Assembly: GCA_963556145.1 (NCBI GenBank)
Contig: OY744471.1
Location: 427,590 to 491,589, forward strand
Origin: Hygrocybe punicea
Taxonomy: Eukaryota > Basidiomycota > Agaricomycetes > Agaricales > Hygrophoraceae
Length of the DNA: 64,000 nt
Direction: 5' to 3'
Part shown: positions 46,657 to 58,864 of the stretch, piece after piece
Layout: each line of letters opens with the position of its first letter
Numbering within the stretch: the first letter of the stretch is position 1
Notes under the pieces: model-generated
Seen by the model: only the letters and a program-made list of their open reading frames with translations
The model's database searches: none
What the model was told of the DNA's origin: nothing
Program-made: the position numbers and the translations under genes

Positions 46657-47110
46657 AAAGCTGTCTGTAGGACTCTTCCGGATGTGCGTGAGCGCCGGAG
46701 CACCTCACGCACAAAGCCTTTGATCGGGACCAAATTACTACGAGAATGGTTGCTTGACGCACAACTGGATAGGGATGTGGTGGGGGAGGCGAGAGACGGA
46801 GGCGAGACAGGAGAGCGCTGTGTCAGTGGAGAGATTGGAGAAGGGAGTTGAGTATTTCGTGGGTGACGGAAACCGTATGGGCAATACTGAATCGCCGGCC
46901 AAGGCGACGGTCTCCGAAGCCTGGGATGACAGTAAGAAGACGTTTGGGATATCTTGGGCAGGCCATATTTCGCATAGTGATTTGACTGTTTGATCTGCAA
47001 CATTGCCATTCAAATTAGCAAAATGCGTTGGGGCGGATATTTCGTGGATTGCGGAAATTGGACAAGAAAAGAAAAGAAAACTCACCAACCAATCTGAGGA
47101 CATTTATTCT
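46345..47110 (-). pseudogene. broken Pcl-type cyclin gene (5' part)
   Basis: The minus strand encodes, in three successive frames, DQTVKSLCEIWPAQDIPNVF (about 46998-46935), then VPIKGFVREVLRRSRTSG and LQTALCYLEAIRSKVP (about 46740-46625), then REQIGDGIKGEVQLADRI through PLPTPLLCPRRAF (about 46620-46350). From memory these are ordered blocks of basidiomycete Pho85-type cyclins, where CPRRxF leads directly into LASLILASKF. Here CPRRAF is followed instead by recombinase sequence, and the cyclin box core is nowhere in the window. Two frame changes, neither explicable by an intron of normal size, show it is dead. Confidence 0.6.
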
Positions 47111-48379
47111 TTTGAGAGTCGCGGAGTCGACTACATTTCGGTGTGGAAGAAAGAAGAACTTGCTTTGGGGGATCGATTTCGCATAGAGATGTGGTAGAGA
47201 GGGGTGAAGAGGAGGCAGAAGATGCTGGGGTATTCAAGTAAGACACCAGAGGCAACCGAGAGGGGAGAGAGGAAGGCAGAGTAGGGTGATCGAGAGGGGA
47301 GAGATCGAGGGAGAGGGAGAGGGATGAGACATACGGCAGAGGGAGAAGAACTCGGACGGCTGCGGGAAGGGCGGTCAATTTGGGACGTCTTGTGGCTGGA
47401 CTGGATCGTTTTTTTTTCGCCCTGTGGGGCCTGCGCTCAAGTTTTCGCTGGGAATTTTCATGAGTTCAACAAGGGATTTCGCTGGGGAAAAGACGCTCAC
47501 AAGACGGTCCCGGCAGCTCTCGGAACAATCAGTTGCCTAAATTGATCAAATTAGAAGCATGTTAGCGTTGTCAGGGATCCTCAGAATTCTCACCGCTCAC
47601 TCCCGATCGTCGTGCCGTTGTCCCAAGTTCCTGCTCTCTCTCTCTCTCTCTCTTTCTCTCCCCCCTCCTTCTCACACGGAAATTCTCAGCTCCAACCACC
47701 TCCTGTTGAGGCGGAAAGGATCAAATAATGGTCAGAGGTGACTCTGAAGGCTACGACAGGTGAGTTCGCGTACCTTTCCCAATTAGAAGCCCTGTCACGG
47801 TTCAGGGCTTCGTTTGGCCGCTCTGAGTGTACCCCCCAAGGCGTGGGCCAGTGGGCCAGTCCTTTTTTCCCAGTCTCGCTCCCCCAGCTTGGTTTTGGGG
47901 GGGGAGGAGAGCTTTCGTTATCCCGACTCACGTTGTCGTTGAGTTGGCGCCTGTGTTGGGGCCCGTGCACGCGCGTTTAACGTGGGGAAGATCAACGAGA
48001 TCCGCGATCGTAGGGTGTCCGGGGTCTCCGGTCGAGTTCGAGCCCTGGGGCCGAACGTGACCCATCCCCTTAAATCCATCACGAGTGACCGGATCGTTTT
48101 CGAGGCTGGTCACAGCCTCACTTCTTCATATCCTTAAATCAATTGACTGGTAGGTGTGACGCGTGACACCTCCGGTCAATTTTGGATTGTCCGAAAATGG
48201 CAGTGATGCGTGACATGCGTGAAATTTGACTGCCACTCAAATTTACCATGCTTGACCTCAACATTCCTCTCGAAATCCTGAAACGCAGCCTAATATTTAT
48301 CCATTCGTGGACTTTTATCTTCCCCAGTCTGAATCCACACCATCACTACAGTATATTACCCAAGAAGTATGCATCTCCC
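47111..48379. other. cyclin 5' region and gene-poor stretch
   Basis: Contains purine/pyrimidine-rich sequence and a (CT)n microsatellite at about 47634-47665. No supported gene. Confidence 0.4.
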
Positions 48380-49092
48380 TAGGGCTGTGCCTGGCCCGGC
48401 CTCAGGCCGTGAGCCTGGCCAAGCCAAGCCCTAATAGGCCAGGCTAAGCCAGGCCAAAGGTAACAGCTTGGAGTGGCTTTTGGCCTGGCCTGAGATCTAA
48501 AACGCTGGAGCCAAGCCATCAGGCCATGGCTTTTTGTAGAGGTATGTAGACTGCATTTACCTGAAGTATTGTAGCTAAATTTTGCTCAAGACAGCGGACT
48601 ATACATGTGATCTGTGATTGGTGTGAGTTGTGTGACCACTCACCAATGACCAACGACCAACAATGACCAACAATGGCCAACAACAGCCAACGACTAACAA
48701 TGGCCAATGATCAATGCCATGACCACCCAATTGCAAGAGAACGAGCACTGGTGGGATGGTGTCCATCACCCACTGCCAAAGCTACATTTTTTTTAAATTT
48801 TAACTCAGGCTACTCACAGGATATGTAAGCCACACGCAACCACCACTGCTCAGACTCGTGTCCCCAACTTCAACCACTAACACTATGCACCATATGGTGA
48901 GGCACTGGATACCAAATGAGCAAACGGGATGGTGCCCAAAAGGTATGTTTTTCAATATAATCTCCGACTTCTACTACTACACTAGAATCACCACCACCAA
49001 CCAACCTTTACCACAATGATCGCCTTATCTTTGGACCCCCAAATGATGTGGGCACACACACCACGATGACACACCCCTGCTGCCTTCAAATC

Positions 49093-49147
49093 ACCTCACA
49101 AACACGCACATCCATGTCAATTGACATGTGCATGACATTTGTGAGGT
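49093..49147. repeat. 55-bp palindromic module, 48.4 kb element copy 1
   Basis: Opens ACCTCACAAAC, is centred on ATGTCAATTGACAT, closes ATTTGTGAGGT. Arms pair almost completely. Confidence 0.7.
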
Positions 49148-49501
49148 GTAAAAGGACCTGGAGAGCCAAGCATGTCTATCCTGACACATTTGACTCTCTG
49201 GAACAGCGTACCCCACACAAAAACCACAGTTTGGTGGAACTGCAGTTAAATGGGGCGAAGTCAACATACCTGACAAGGGTACACGTACATGGGCATGGGT
49301 ATGGTTTGGGATGGAAAGCCATGGCTAGGGCATACCATGGGTCTTGGGTGGGTTGGGCAACCCCACACCACACCCACACCTGTCAACACCACACCCGCAC
49401 CAGGGACAGGTCCAACCCGACCTGTGAGGCCCATGGGTCCTAGCCAAACCTGCAAGGACTGCGGGTCCTGGCCAAACCCACAGGGATCTGTAGCACCAGA
49501 T

Positions 49502-49555
49502 ACCTTGCAAGGGCCAGACACGCATCAATTGACACGTTTGTCACCCTCACGAGGT
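49502..49555. repeat. 55-bp palindromic module, copy 2
   Basis: Opens ACCTTGCAAG, is centred on CATCAATTGACACG, closes CTCACGAGGT. More diverged arms. Confidence 0.6.
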
Positions 49556-49611
49556 ATTCTGGATGTGGAAACAAGAGCATGGGTGTAGCCCATGCTCCCA
49601 TTGGTGCTGTG

Positions 49612-49666
49612 ACCTCGCAAACGTCATCTACGTGTCAGTTGACACGTCAGTACACATTTGTGAGGT
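49612..49666. repeat. 55-bp palindromic module, copy 3
   Basis: Opens ACCTCGCAAACG, is centred on GTGTCAGTTGACAC, closes ATTTGTGAGGT. A shortened relative without the centre is at 49911-49945 (ACCTCGCAAACGTGCAC and mirror). Confidence 0.7.
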
Positions 49667-50389
49667 TGCCATGCATGCATGAACATGTCACAAACAATGG
49701 TGACATGTCAACTGATGCATACCGCATTTGTGCCATGTTCGTGCTTGGTTGTTGTGCATGCATGCGAGGTGCAGGGCGGAGGCGAGAGATGGCGGTAGGT
49801 GATGTGTCAACTGACGCATACCGTGTTTGTGCCACATTTGTGCCACGTTCATGCCTGGTTGTTGTGTGTGCACACGAGGTGCAGGGCGGAGGCGAGAGAT
49901 GGTGGTAGATACCTCGCAAACGTGCACAGTGCACATTTGTGAGGTATCTGTGGTCAGACAGCTTGAAAAAAAACAGGTAAAAAACACATACCTAGGCCGG
50001 GGGGTGGATGCACCACCATCCCAGTCATTTTCCATCATTTCCATTGCTGTCAGCGAGCCATGTGATGGCATGGGCGGCCCTTGGTGCATACCCACTGGGC
50101 ACCCGGACACCATGGGGGTGGGTGCGTGGTAGAACATGGGTGGTTGGAGTTGACCACCGTCACCGTACCAATGTAACCTGTGACTGTGACACTGTGGTTT
50201 TGGCCATACCTGTGATATGCCCTAGCCACGGCCTGGGCCAGGCCAAGCTGGAGCCAAGCCGTGGCTGAGAGCTTTGGCCTGGCTTGAGGTTTCACAAAGC
50301 CAGAGCCCCCTCAGGCCGGGCCAAAGCCACAGCTTTCAGGCCAAGCTGGGCCAGAACAGCTCTACATCTCCCATGAAATTCCCAATGTC

Positions 50390-51731
50390 TCTACTAAAAA
50401 TCTCACCTCCATCCTTTCCACACCAGCACCCTCATCTCTCCTTGTGCAAGACCTTGTTACAAGTCTGCAATTGACCTCTCTGATGGTAAGGTCTCTGGCC
50501 TGTCAACAAATAGAATCAGCCAAGATCAGGTTCATCAGGAACATAGCAGAGAGCATGACTGGTATAAACTGGTATAAACTAGCATATACCAATTTTACCC
50601 TTGGCTATTTTGCTGATGTTTTCCCCCTCTGGATTATCACTTACTGGCTCAAAATCCACTGCATCCTTGGTATAAAACATTCCTGGTCATTGGCTGACCA
50701 GTCTTTGCAACAACTATCATGACAACTTGAAGATGCAGAGATGAAGGAGCTCATAGGGTTGGCATATGAGGCACTAGACATATTGCCATGGTTTGAAGAT
50801 AAAGATAGTATCACTCACCTATGTGAGTATGTGACTAAAGCATGGCTTGGAAATGTTCAGGAAGATCACATACTAGATAATCTAGATTTATTGCAACTTG
50901 ATCTCATTCAGTGTGGTGGTGGCAATGTGGCAAAGATTCAGCTCAAGTCAACTTACTTCATCCAGGGTCTTTTCAATGCCTTCTCTTGTTGTCACAGACA
51001 GGCTCACAAAGGTTCCCTGCACTTGAATGGTCAGTTGCTTGCTTCAGGAGCCAAGACATACCTTGCAACAATTATCAATGGTTGGGAGAAGCATTGGGTT
51101 GCTATCATGATTGATTTTGGTACCCACATAATCTGGCATGGAGACTCATGGGACTGGGGACTAGAACAAAAGGTCAGTATTAGAGTGGTGGGTATCAGGT
51201 TATAGCTCCATCAAATTCAAGTTTTGCCACCTACCAATCACTCAGCAATTGGATACTTTCTCCTGCAGACTTTTTGCCTGGAATGCACTTGCTCACTTCT
51301 TCCTCCCACTACTCTTTCCACTTATTCATGCAGATAATGTCACAGCCAAAAGACTCAAGGTTCTCCTTTGCATCTGTAAACATCAGCAAGACATCAGGTT
51401 GGTGGCATCAGAAACCACCTTCCAATATTTACACAACCCCCCCATGCTATCAGCCGATGAAGACTCAGATATGCAGGTGAAGTCATGGTGTGGCTCCTCA
51501 GATGAGTCATCATCATCATCCCAGGATGACAGCATGGACATCTCTGACACCGACAGCAGTGACATCGTGTCCAATGCACCAAAAGTCCCTGCTTCCTCAC
51601 CAAAGGTCACTTTTGCACAAAAGGATTCAATTCTCATGAAGAAAGCCCATGTCAATTCATCAATCCACATTGCATTGATGTTACATTTTTCAACTCCGCA
51701 ACTCCGATTCCGACTCCGCTACCCACGATGA
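50390..51731 (+). pseudogene. Ulp1-type (C48) cysteine protease, one in-frame stop
   Basis: The frame from about 50450 includes FPLWIITYWLKI, then a TGA at 50720-50722 (CAACTATCA-TGA-CAACTT), and continues in the same frame. It passes through KELIGLAYEALDILPWFED and NVAKIQLKS to the His block GWEKHWVAIMID and the Asp-containing FGTHIIWHGDSW. After an intron (GTCAGT at about 51172) comes the Cys block DTFSCRLFAWNALAHFFLP. His-Trp, Asp and Cys in this order are the catalytic layout of Ulp1/SENP proteases that cleave SUMO-like tags. The usual SCG reads SCR, another possible lesion. A Ser/Asp-rich tail follows to 51731. In mushrooms such genes often accompany DNA transposons; no transposase partner is seen here. 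Confidence 0.6.
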
Positions 51732-53550
51732 CGATTCCATTTTATCATGCCTTCCTTTTTTGTTTCCTTTTATCTTTTGTCTTCTTTTGGACATCGTTGT
51801 TTATTCTTGTCCTTGTTCTCTTTTTATCCTTTCTTCTTCTAGAACAATCCAGACCGACCATGGACACATCCCCACGTTACCTTGCTGTATCCGAATAGTC
51901 GCCTTGCCAACGGACGTCACTTTCATTGTCTTCGCTGTACAACATACTGTCTTCCCAAACCAATGCACAATGGCTATCCTCACCGAACAGTTCATAATCA
52001 TTGGTGCCATAGCGATCACCTTCCTGATCGGTTTCTACATCGTCATGATTTGCCTCTGGAAAAGGCAACCTTCCTTCATTGATGAAACCGACATCCGCCT
52101 CGACAGTATACTGACACGTAATTGACAATTGCCATTCCTGGATATTTGGTTTCCATATTCATACCCTGTGCCTACCATTATCCTCCCTGACGATCCGACA
52201 ACATTCCTCACCTGCATGCAAACTCTGAACAATCCCCGATCACGAGACATTTCACTGTTCTCTCTAATCTGACCATTGCCGAAGCATACTCTTTTGGACT
52301 TCGACCACAGACCATACGACTTCCCAAACAGTGAACCAACCCCTATCGTATATTGTTCGCATGACACCGCTTCAATGCAGTACCCGATGACTTGTTCCCA
52401 CAGCTTGTCACTCATGCCATGACTCGAAACCTGGACCCACGTTCATTTATCCTTTTCCATCCATAATCTTGATACCTCCCACACTCGTTTACAATGATAC
52501 CCTTTCTTGGACAAATACCGACATCAGGTGGACCACATTGTTTCACACACAGGACAAGACACCGCCCCTCGATATGTCATTGACACAGACATTGTCATCT
52601 GGTACAGCTTATGCTGTTCACATGTCTGACCTCGACTAGCCCACTGTCCTAGTTGGTTTTTTCCTCTATACATTCCTTCATTTTCTTTCATACCAACCTT
52701 GCCGCTATATCCATGCTACCTCAAGACACTCTCATCACCAACCCCACACTGGACGATACCCATCTTCGACCCGACTGTGCAATGCACTTGCCAAACTGCA
52801 CACTTGCCCGTTACAGCAAGTGTAGACCCCGAATTGGCAATTCTGCATGTCACATGATCCGATGACAAATCATCCGAGTCATCCGGACCTCTTCTATCCT
52901 CAACGACACCCGGGCCTCCAGTTGGATCGCGAGAACATCGACATGAGGACGCCTCATGTACGCCTCATGGTGAACACATGGTAGAGTTGGACATGTTGTG
53001 GCTTCATGGTTGTATTTCTATTTACCTCCCCTCAAGACCAGTCACTATATATACTGTTCTTGTTGTTGGTTCGGACTTTTTCTTCTTTTCCTTTCTTTAC
53101 GTTTAGTCTGGTTCTTGGGGCAGACTCATCTTGTTTTGGGTAACCCCCACGGCTCGCAATGACATTAGACCTTGACCCCCCCTTCTTAGCAGTGTTGTCT
53201 TAGCTGTAAGCAACAATGAAAGCTGCTGTTCTCCCCTCTGGAAGCCGATCCCCTGTTAAGTTGATTGTTGCCAGAGCCCGCTGCAGAAGCGATCCGTAAC
53301 AGCAGGGCTGACCTGAGAAAGCATAAAGCATTGGATTGATAGATCAGGAGACAGACCACAATGGTAAGACACAGTGATTCAGAGAGCTGCAGTTGGAAAT
53401 TCACTGGGCCATGCACAGGAAGGACTGCAAGGAGCATTAGTAAGTTGATTGGGAACATTCAACAGAATAGAGACTGATCATCACAAGATTGATCATCCAG
53501 AGGTTGTCAACACAATCAAGAAGCAATTGATTGACCTGCATGATGTAGTT
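51732..53550. other. no supported gene; stop-rich coding-like stretch
   Basis: 51740-52860 has codon-like texture on both strands but many stops. A minus-strand frame at 52128-51877 is acidic (LPFPEANHDDVETDQEGD). I do not recognise it. 52870-53550 shows nothing. Confidence 0.3.
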
Positions 53551-54334
53551 TAGTTCTACCAAAGTTCAGTTCAGTCCAGTTCAGACCCATTTTGGCTGAA
53601 CCCTGAACTGAACCCAGAGTTGAAAGTTCAGTTCAGGATTTCATGTGAACTGAACCTGAACTGCCCTGATCCATTCAGATTTTTTTTGGGGCCTGAACCA
53701 GGTTCATGAACAGTTCAGAGACTCAATTTTACTCTTATCACGTATTCTACATGTAAAATTTCACAATTTATTATTACATGTTCTAACTAACTACAAAACT
53801 CAATATATCATTATCAAAATCTTAACCTCTGGTGCTGGTGAGGCACCAATCTCCCTTTAACCTCGCGAACATAGCCCCGACGTCAATTGATGCTGGGCTG
53901 CATGTTTGCAAGGTGTTTGCCAGGGGTGGGGACCTGGTCCCGCCTTGTGCTGGTGGTCGCACACCTAGTGCAGCAGGAGTCAGTTGGTGCACTACTCCTC
54001 ACCTCCATCATGATCCATCATCCTTGTCCTTGTTGCTGCACTATTAGCTGATTTCATTATTAATAAATACACTTATGAAGGGCAGCGGGGTTGGGTGCAC
54101 CTTCCCCGCTGCTCTCTTTCTCTCATTTGGGGGTGGTTCGTTGATGGCGATGTGCCACTATGATGGTGGTGCCACTGCTGCTGCCACCTCTGATGGTGCT
54201 GGTGCTTGCATCATGCATTGTTGTTGTTGTGGTGGTGGCTGCCGACTTGGTGGTTGGTAGAAGTGCCTACAAAAGTATTAGTAAATGAGAAACAAATGAT
54301 AATGAAAATAAACTGACCTATTTGCCTCGAACAC
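53551..54334. mobile_element. truncated hAT-like element with AGTTCAG subterminal repeats
   Basis: Left end TAGTTCTACCAAAGTTCAG, then 150 bp dense in TTCAG/CTGAA words. The interior holds a palindromic module (53860-53914) and an AGCGGGGTTGGGTGCACC palindrome at about 54086, both shared with the elements at 9.6 and 48.4 kb. The right end is missing: an LTR starts at 54335. Confidence 0.6.
53860..53914. repeat. 55-bp palindromic module, copy in the 53.6 kb element
   Basis: Opens ACCTCGCGAAC, is centred on GACGTCAATTGATG, closes GTTTGCAAGGT. Confidence 0.6.
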
Positions 54335-55824
54335 TGTAGAGGGTCGACGTCCCTCTGAGTCTGTATCGTCAATATATCACAAATCCTGATGAACCCGATG
54401 CCTTTATTCAACTTGCATTTGAACCCAACGTAACTGGATGTAGAGGCTCCGGGCCGTCTGGACCTGAATCCTCTTCATATCCCACATCATCCCCGTCCAT
54501 TCCCATTCATGTATCGTCGATTCCACCCGATTCCGGTCCTCTCCGTCGATTCCGCTCTGGATTCCCCCTCCGGAATCGTTTATACTCAAGATGCGATGTC
54601 TCTAACGACCCAGAATCAGTATGTTGCTAGTTATATATCATATATCTTCGTTTCCCGTTACTTAGTACATAGCACCATTCCTCCTATACTCCGCTCCACT
54701 CCACCCCTATCAGTTACAGCCTTCGCTTGTAGTACATAGTTACTACAGCACAGGATCACTCCCAGTAGTATAAAAGATGTACCCTTATACTACAATCATA
54801 TAGAAAATACAGGTTATCGCTCCCCTTCAGTTCTATTTCTTAGTCCTCGCTTCGTATTGTCTCCATATTAGTCTTCGTACTCCACTCCCTTCACTTCCCC
54901 TCTGATCCGGAACCCCAGATTCGGGTTGGATTGACTAGACACCTTAGAAGGACTTTACTCCTCTGATCACTTCTTAGCTGATCACCACTTTCTGTAGATT
55001 CCCATTTCGGGTCTACAACAGAACTCGCCGTCACACCGACGTAACCCGACGTGATGTGACCCGACGTGACTGACATGACCCGACGTATGCCGCTTCGTCA
55101 CAGCCGCTTTTGGACCAAATCCAGCAGCCTCAGAAGCCCCGGAGTTCTAATTATAGGAGATGGATCTCATCGGACTCAATCCCCGACTTCGGATTTACCT
55201 TATTTGTGCATCCCCTCGTCCTTTCGGAGATATGTAGGACTTTTTAGATCTTTTCCTTGCATATTCGTTTTCCCCTCCATTTTCCTGTCTTCGTCGCATT
55301 GCAACCCCCCTTTTCACATCTCCATTCCATCTTTTCTTTGTAGTTTCTATCAGCCGAAGTAGACATGTCTGAAAGTAGCTACACACACATGTACTATAAA
55401 AACGGTCCCCGACGACTGTACAAAAAAAAGATACCATTAGTCCCTGTTTCCCTCATAGTCAGAATCATTTTAATCACTTCAAATGCTCGTCCTCGTAGAC
55501 CCTTAGATTATTATAGTTCATTTCATCGTCTTCATCATTGTTCTCATTTTTTGTTCATCGTTTCTGACCTGACCCGACCCAACCCGCTGTACCTGACATC
55601 GTCGGCATCATCGGGTTCATCATTATTTATCTGTTTTCAGTCCGTTCATCGCCGGGTTTGTTATTATTAGTCCAGTTTTACGCGGCGGCTTTACTTTTAC
55701 TTACATTCCCTTCCTTTACTATTATCCCCGACACTGATTATCCACAGTCACTTCTACGCTGACACCCCTTGGTTAGGATCATTTATCTTTATTGTTCCGA
55801 AGCCACCAAGAACCTGCATCTACA
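54335..55824 (+). repeat. LTR, left arm of an inverted pair, with nested insertion
   Basis: It runs from TGTAGA to TCTACA and is about 894 bp once the insertion 54439-55034 is removed. It matches 57974-58864 in inverted orientation along its whole length. It has CCCGACGTAAC-type words near its start. Just beyond lies TCTGGAGCCCACCGCG, placed like a primer-binding site. Confidence 0.65.
54439..55034 (+). mobile_element. solo-LTR-like insertion, copy 2
   Basis: It runs from TGTAGAGGCTCC to CCGTCACA and matches 21396-21985 throughout, including the TATA-like AGTATAAAAG at about 54768. It is inserted in the left LTR arm: the inverted arm at 58.7 kb is continuous across this point. Confidence 0.6.
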
Positions 55825-57973
55825 TCTGGAGCCCACCGCGAGGATAATTCAGTGTCAAGAAACATTCATTCCACAGCCCTTCATTTCCTTTCGTCATCTC
55901 GAGACAAGCCTTGCTGCAGCACTCTACACATCTGACACCCATTACCCGACTTCTTTACATTCGACACCCAATGCTCTGACATCCAATCGCCAACTACCAC
56001 ACTATCATTTCGGTTTGATTGTCATAATATTTTCTCTTCTTTGCCAACTACCATTGTTCAGTATCACTAACAACCTCGAACCTGCTCCTGTGCCGCCCGA
56101 CCCTGGGCCAACGGCCTTAGGAATCTTGCACAGCCACGATCCAACACCCTCCTTTGTTGACTCGACGACTCGAACTTCGTCACATCCACCGTCCACACTC
56201 GCTCATAGACCCCCAACACGCTCGGAAACCCACGCCCCACCGATTCTGGTCGAAAATCCACACTCGGAAAGCCCCAAAACGGCCCCAGCGACTGCGACCA
56301 ACAAAACAACGCCACTCGCGCATCAGTCATGAAACACAGACGAATGGAGCCACGAAGCAGAAGGAAAACACCCACTGTGCAATGGGTTTAGCCTGTGCAC
56401 TCCTAGGTATGCCCATCCTTGCCGTTTCCGTGGTAACCATGCAGAAAAACGCATTCAAATGCAGTTTTCGACACGTTCAACTGTATCTGCCCCATTTGGC
56501 CCCTGTTCTCGTCTATGGACTCGCCGTGATCCACAAAGGCTAGCCCGGACCTCTCCCCACCTTCAGAACTTGAGCCGTCCCCAGAAAACCGTGCTGGCGC
56601 CCAGAAAACACCGTCTTCCACGCATTCCAGCCCATCCCCATTGTTTTGTGCCCGTTTTGTCATCTGTCGCGTCTACGGCCTTGTCGTTGTCTCCAGATAC
56701 AAGCCCTGACATGTCCCCAATCGTCTGAGCCCATGAGGATACCAGAAAACCACGTCAGCACCCTTCTCGAGTCCGTGCGAGCAGCCCCTTCGCGTTCGAG
56801 CCCCCAACACCGTGCTACAGCCCCACGACACCATTCGCGAGCTTTTACAAGTTGTCCTCACCATTATCAAGCCCCCAACGCGTCGCCACGTCATCTCACC
56901 TTGTGCCCCCACGTACTTGACAACCCCAGCCACTCACATCTTCATTGGACGACCTGCCACCTCGTACTGCGTCCCAGAGCCCCACAGGACCACTCCTGGG
57001 TCCGTGCAAGCCACCCCAGCCATGTTCAAACCCTCAACACGTTGCCACATCATCCTTCTCATCCCCACCAAACTCAACATCCCTGGCTGCTCACATCTTC
57101 GTTGGACCACCCGCTGCTTTGTGCAACCTCCCATGACCCCTCAGCATCCCTCGCAAGTCCGTACAAGCCGCCTCCGTCGTGTTCGAGCCCCAAACATCAT
57201 GCCACGTCAACCCGCCTCATGCACCCGCCAAGTTGACACCTCCGGCGCTCCCACCTTCGTCAGACCATCTGCTGCCTTGTGCCGTATCCCAGCACCCCAC
57301 ATCGCCCCTTGCGAGCCCGTACTAGCCATCCCCCATTGGGCTCCAGCCTCCAACGTCATATCATACCACCGTGCCTCGTACCTGCGTTCCCAGACCCAGC
57401 ACCAACGACCACCACAACCGTCAGCCCCCACACCCACGTTCATGCCCCCGCACTTCTGTGGGACCCTTTCCCGTCCCAAACGACTCCGCTCTCGTGCCTC
57501 GTCATCCCACACAAGTGGCCACGTCACCCCCCGTCGACCTCCATTCTCGACTCCCAGCCGTCCCCGTCCTCGTCCACTCCCCTTCGACCACCTATGCCCT
57601 TGACCAGCCCCACGATGCCCCTCAAGTCCATTTGCAAGCCCAAAATGAAGCCCCCGTTGAGTTGCACCCGCGAAACCATGACCACCAGCCGCCCAAACCT
57701 GTACCCGATACCTGACATACCCTTGTCAAATCCCCACGCATCTATCCGCCATGAAAGCATCACGAAAACGCCACTCATATTATGTCGTCTCATCCACCCA
57801 CATCATCTGCCCCCATCTTCAACATCACCCTATCCTGTACCACCAACCTCGATCACCTGTCTCCCGCTCCCTGGCCTCCAGCACCCTCGAATGACCTCAC
57901 GCAACCACGATCCACATCACGCAACACCACGTCCCGTCGTATCCGCCCAAGTCATCCACCTCCGTCTCCCAAC
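55825..57973. repeat. C-rich interior with decayed tandem repeat
   Basis: Strongly C-biased on the plus strand. From about 56740 to 57420 a diverged unit of roughly 150-230 bp recurs, recognisable by GTCCGTGCAAGCC, TTCGAGCCCCCAACAC and CATCTTCGTTGGACCACC. Long Pro/His/Thr frames in all plus frames follow from the composition; I do not call them genes. Confidence 0.6.
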
Positions 57974-58864
57974 GTTGTAGATGCGGGTTCTTGGTGGCTT
58001 CGGAACAATATAAGAAATAAAGATCCTAACCTGTGGGTGTCAGCGTAGAAGTGACTGGATAAGTCAGTGTTGGGAGTAGTAGTAGAAGTAAGGGAATGTA
58101 AGTAAAATATAAAGCCGCCGCATAAAACTAAACAAATAATGATGAATCTGGCGATGAATGGAGTGAAAACGGACAAATAATGAAGAACCTGACGATGCCG
58201 ACGATGTCGGGTACGGCGGGTCAGGTCGGGTCAGGTCGGGTTGGAAACGATGAACAAATATACAGGAACAACGATAAAGACGACGAAGTGGACTATAAAA
58301 AGCTAAGGGTCTATGTGGACGAGCTTTTGAAGGGATTAAAAGGCGATTCTGACTATAGGGAAACAGGGACTAAAGGTATCTTTTTTTTGTACAGTCGTCG
58401 GGGACCGTTTATAGTACAGGAGTGAGTAATCTACTTTTGGACATGTCTATTTCGGCTGATGGTAAGCTACAAAGAAAGGTTGGAATGGGGATGTGGAAAG
58501 GGGGGTTGCAAAGCGACCAGGACAGGAAAATGGAGGGGAGAAGGAATATCCAAGAAAAAGATCTAAAATGTCCTACATATCTCCGAAAGGATGAGGGGAT
58601 GCATAAATAAAGTAAGTCCGAAGTCAGGGATCAAGTCTGATGAGATCCGTCTCCTATTATTAGAACTCCGGGGCTTCTGATGCTGCCGGATTTGGTCCAA
58701 AAGCGGCCGTCACAAAGCGGCATACATCGGGTCACATCAGTCACATCGGGTCACATCACGTCGGGTTACGTCGGGTTGGAATGGGAATTGATTGGAGGCA
58801 TCGGGTTCGTCCGGATTCGTGATATATCGAGGATACGGACTCAGAGGGATGTTGAGTCTCTACA
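57974..58864 (-). repeat. LTR, inverted arm, probably a solo LTR
   Basis: It is the reverse complement of the left arm, about 891 bp, bounded by TGTAGA/TCTACA. The immediate flanks read AACGT and ACGTT, consistent with a short duplication of ACGT(T) made by its own insertion. That would make it an independent solo LTR in the C-rich tract, which continues on the other side. Confidence 0.6.

Larger units (their letters stand above)
48380..50364. mobile_element. hAT-like element with GGCCTGGCC subterminal repeats and 8-bp duplication
   Basis: The ends are TAGGGCTGTGCCTGGCCC and, inverted, TAGAGCTGTTCTGGCCC. The flanks are the perfect 8-bp duplication CATCTCCC (48372-48379 and 50365-50372). The terminal 100-150 bp on both sides are dense in GGCCTGGCC-type words. 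The interior has CCAATGGCCAA-type repeats (48640-48710), several copies of the 55-bp palindromic module, and a GGTGGATGCACCACC palindrome at about 50003. There is no transposase. It is non-autonomous and young enough to keep its duplication. Confidence 0.9.

Noticed and set aside
55769..57980. Pro/His/Thr-rich frames of 187-263 codons
   Set aside because: Three overlapping plus frames are open because of C-rich composition and a decayed repeat; none has motifs.
54335..58864. One giant fold-back transposon with 890-bp terminal repeats
   Set aside because: The arms have LTR-type TG...CA ends on both sides, and the right arm seems to have its own target duplication, so two separate LTR insertions are more likely.
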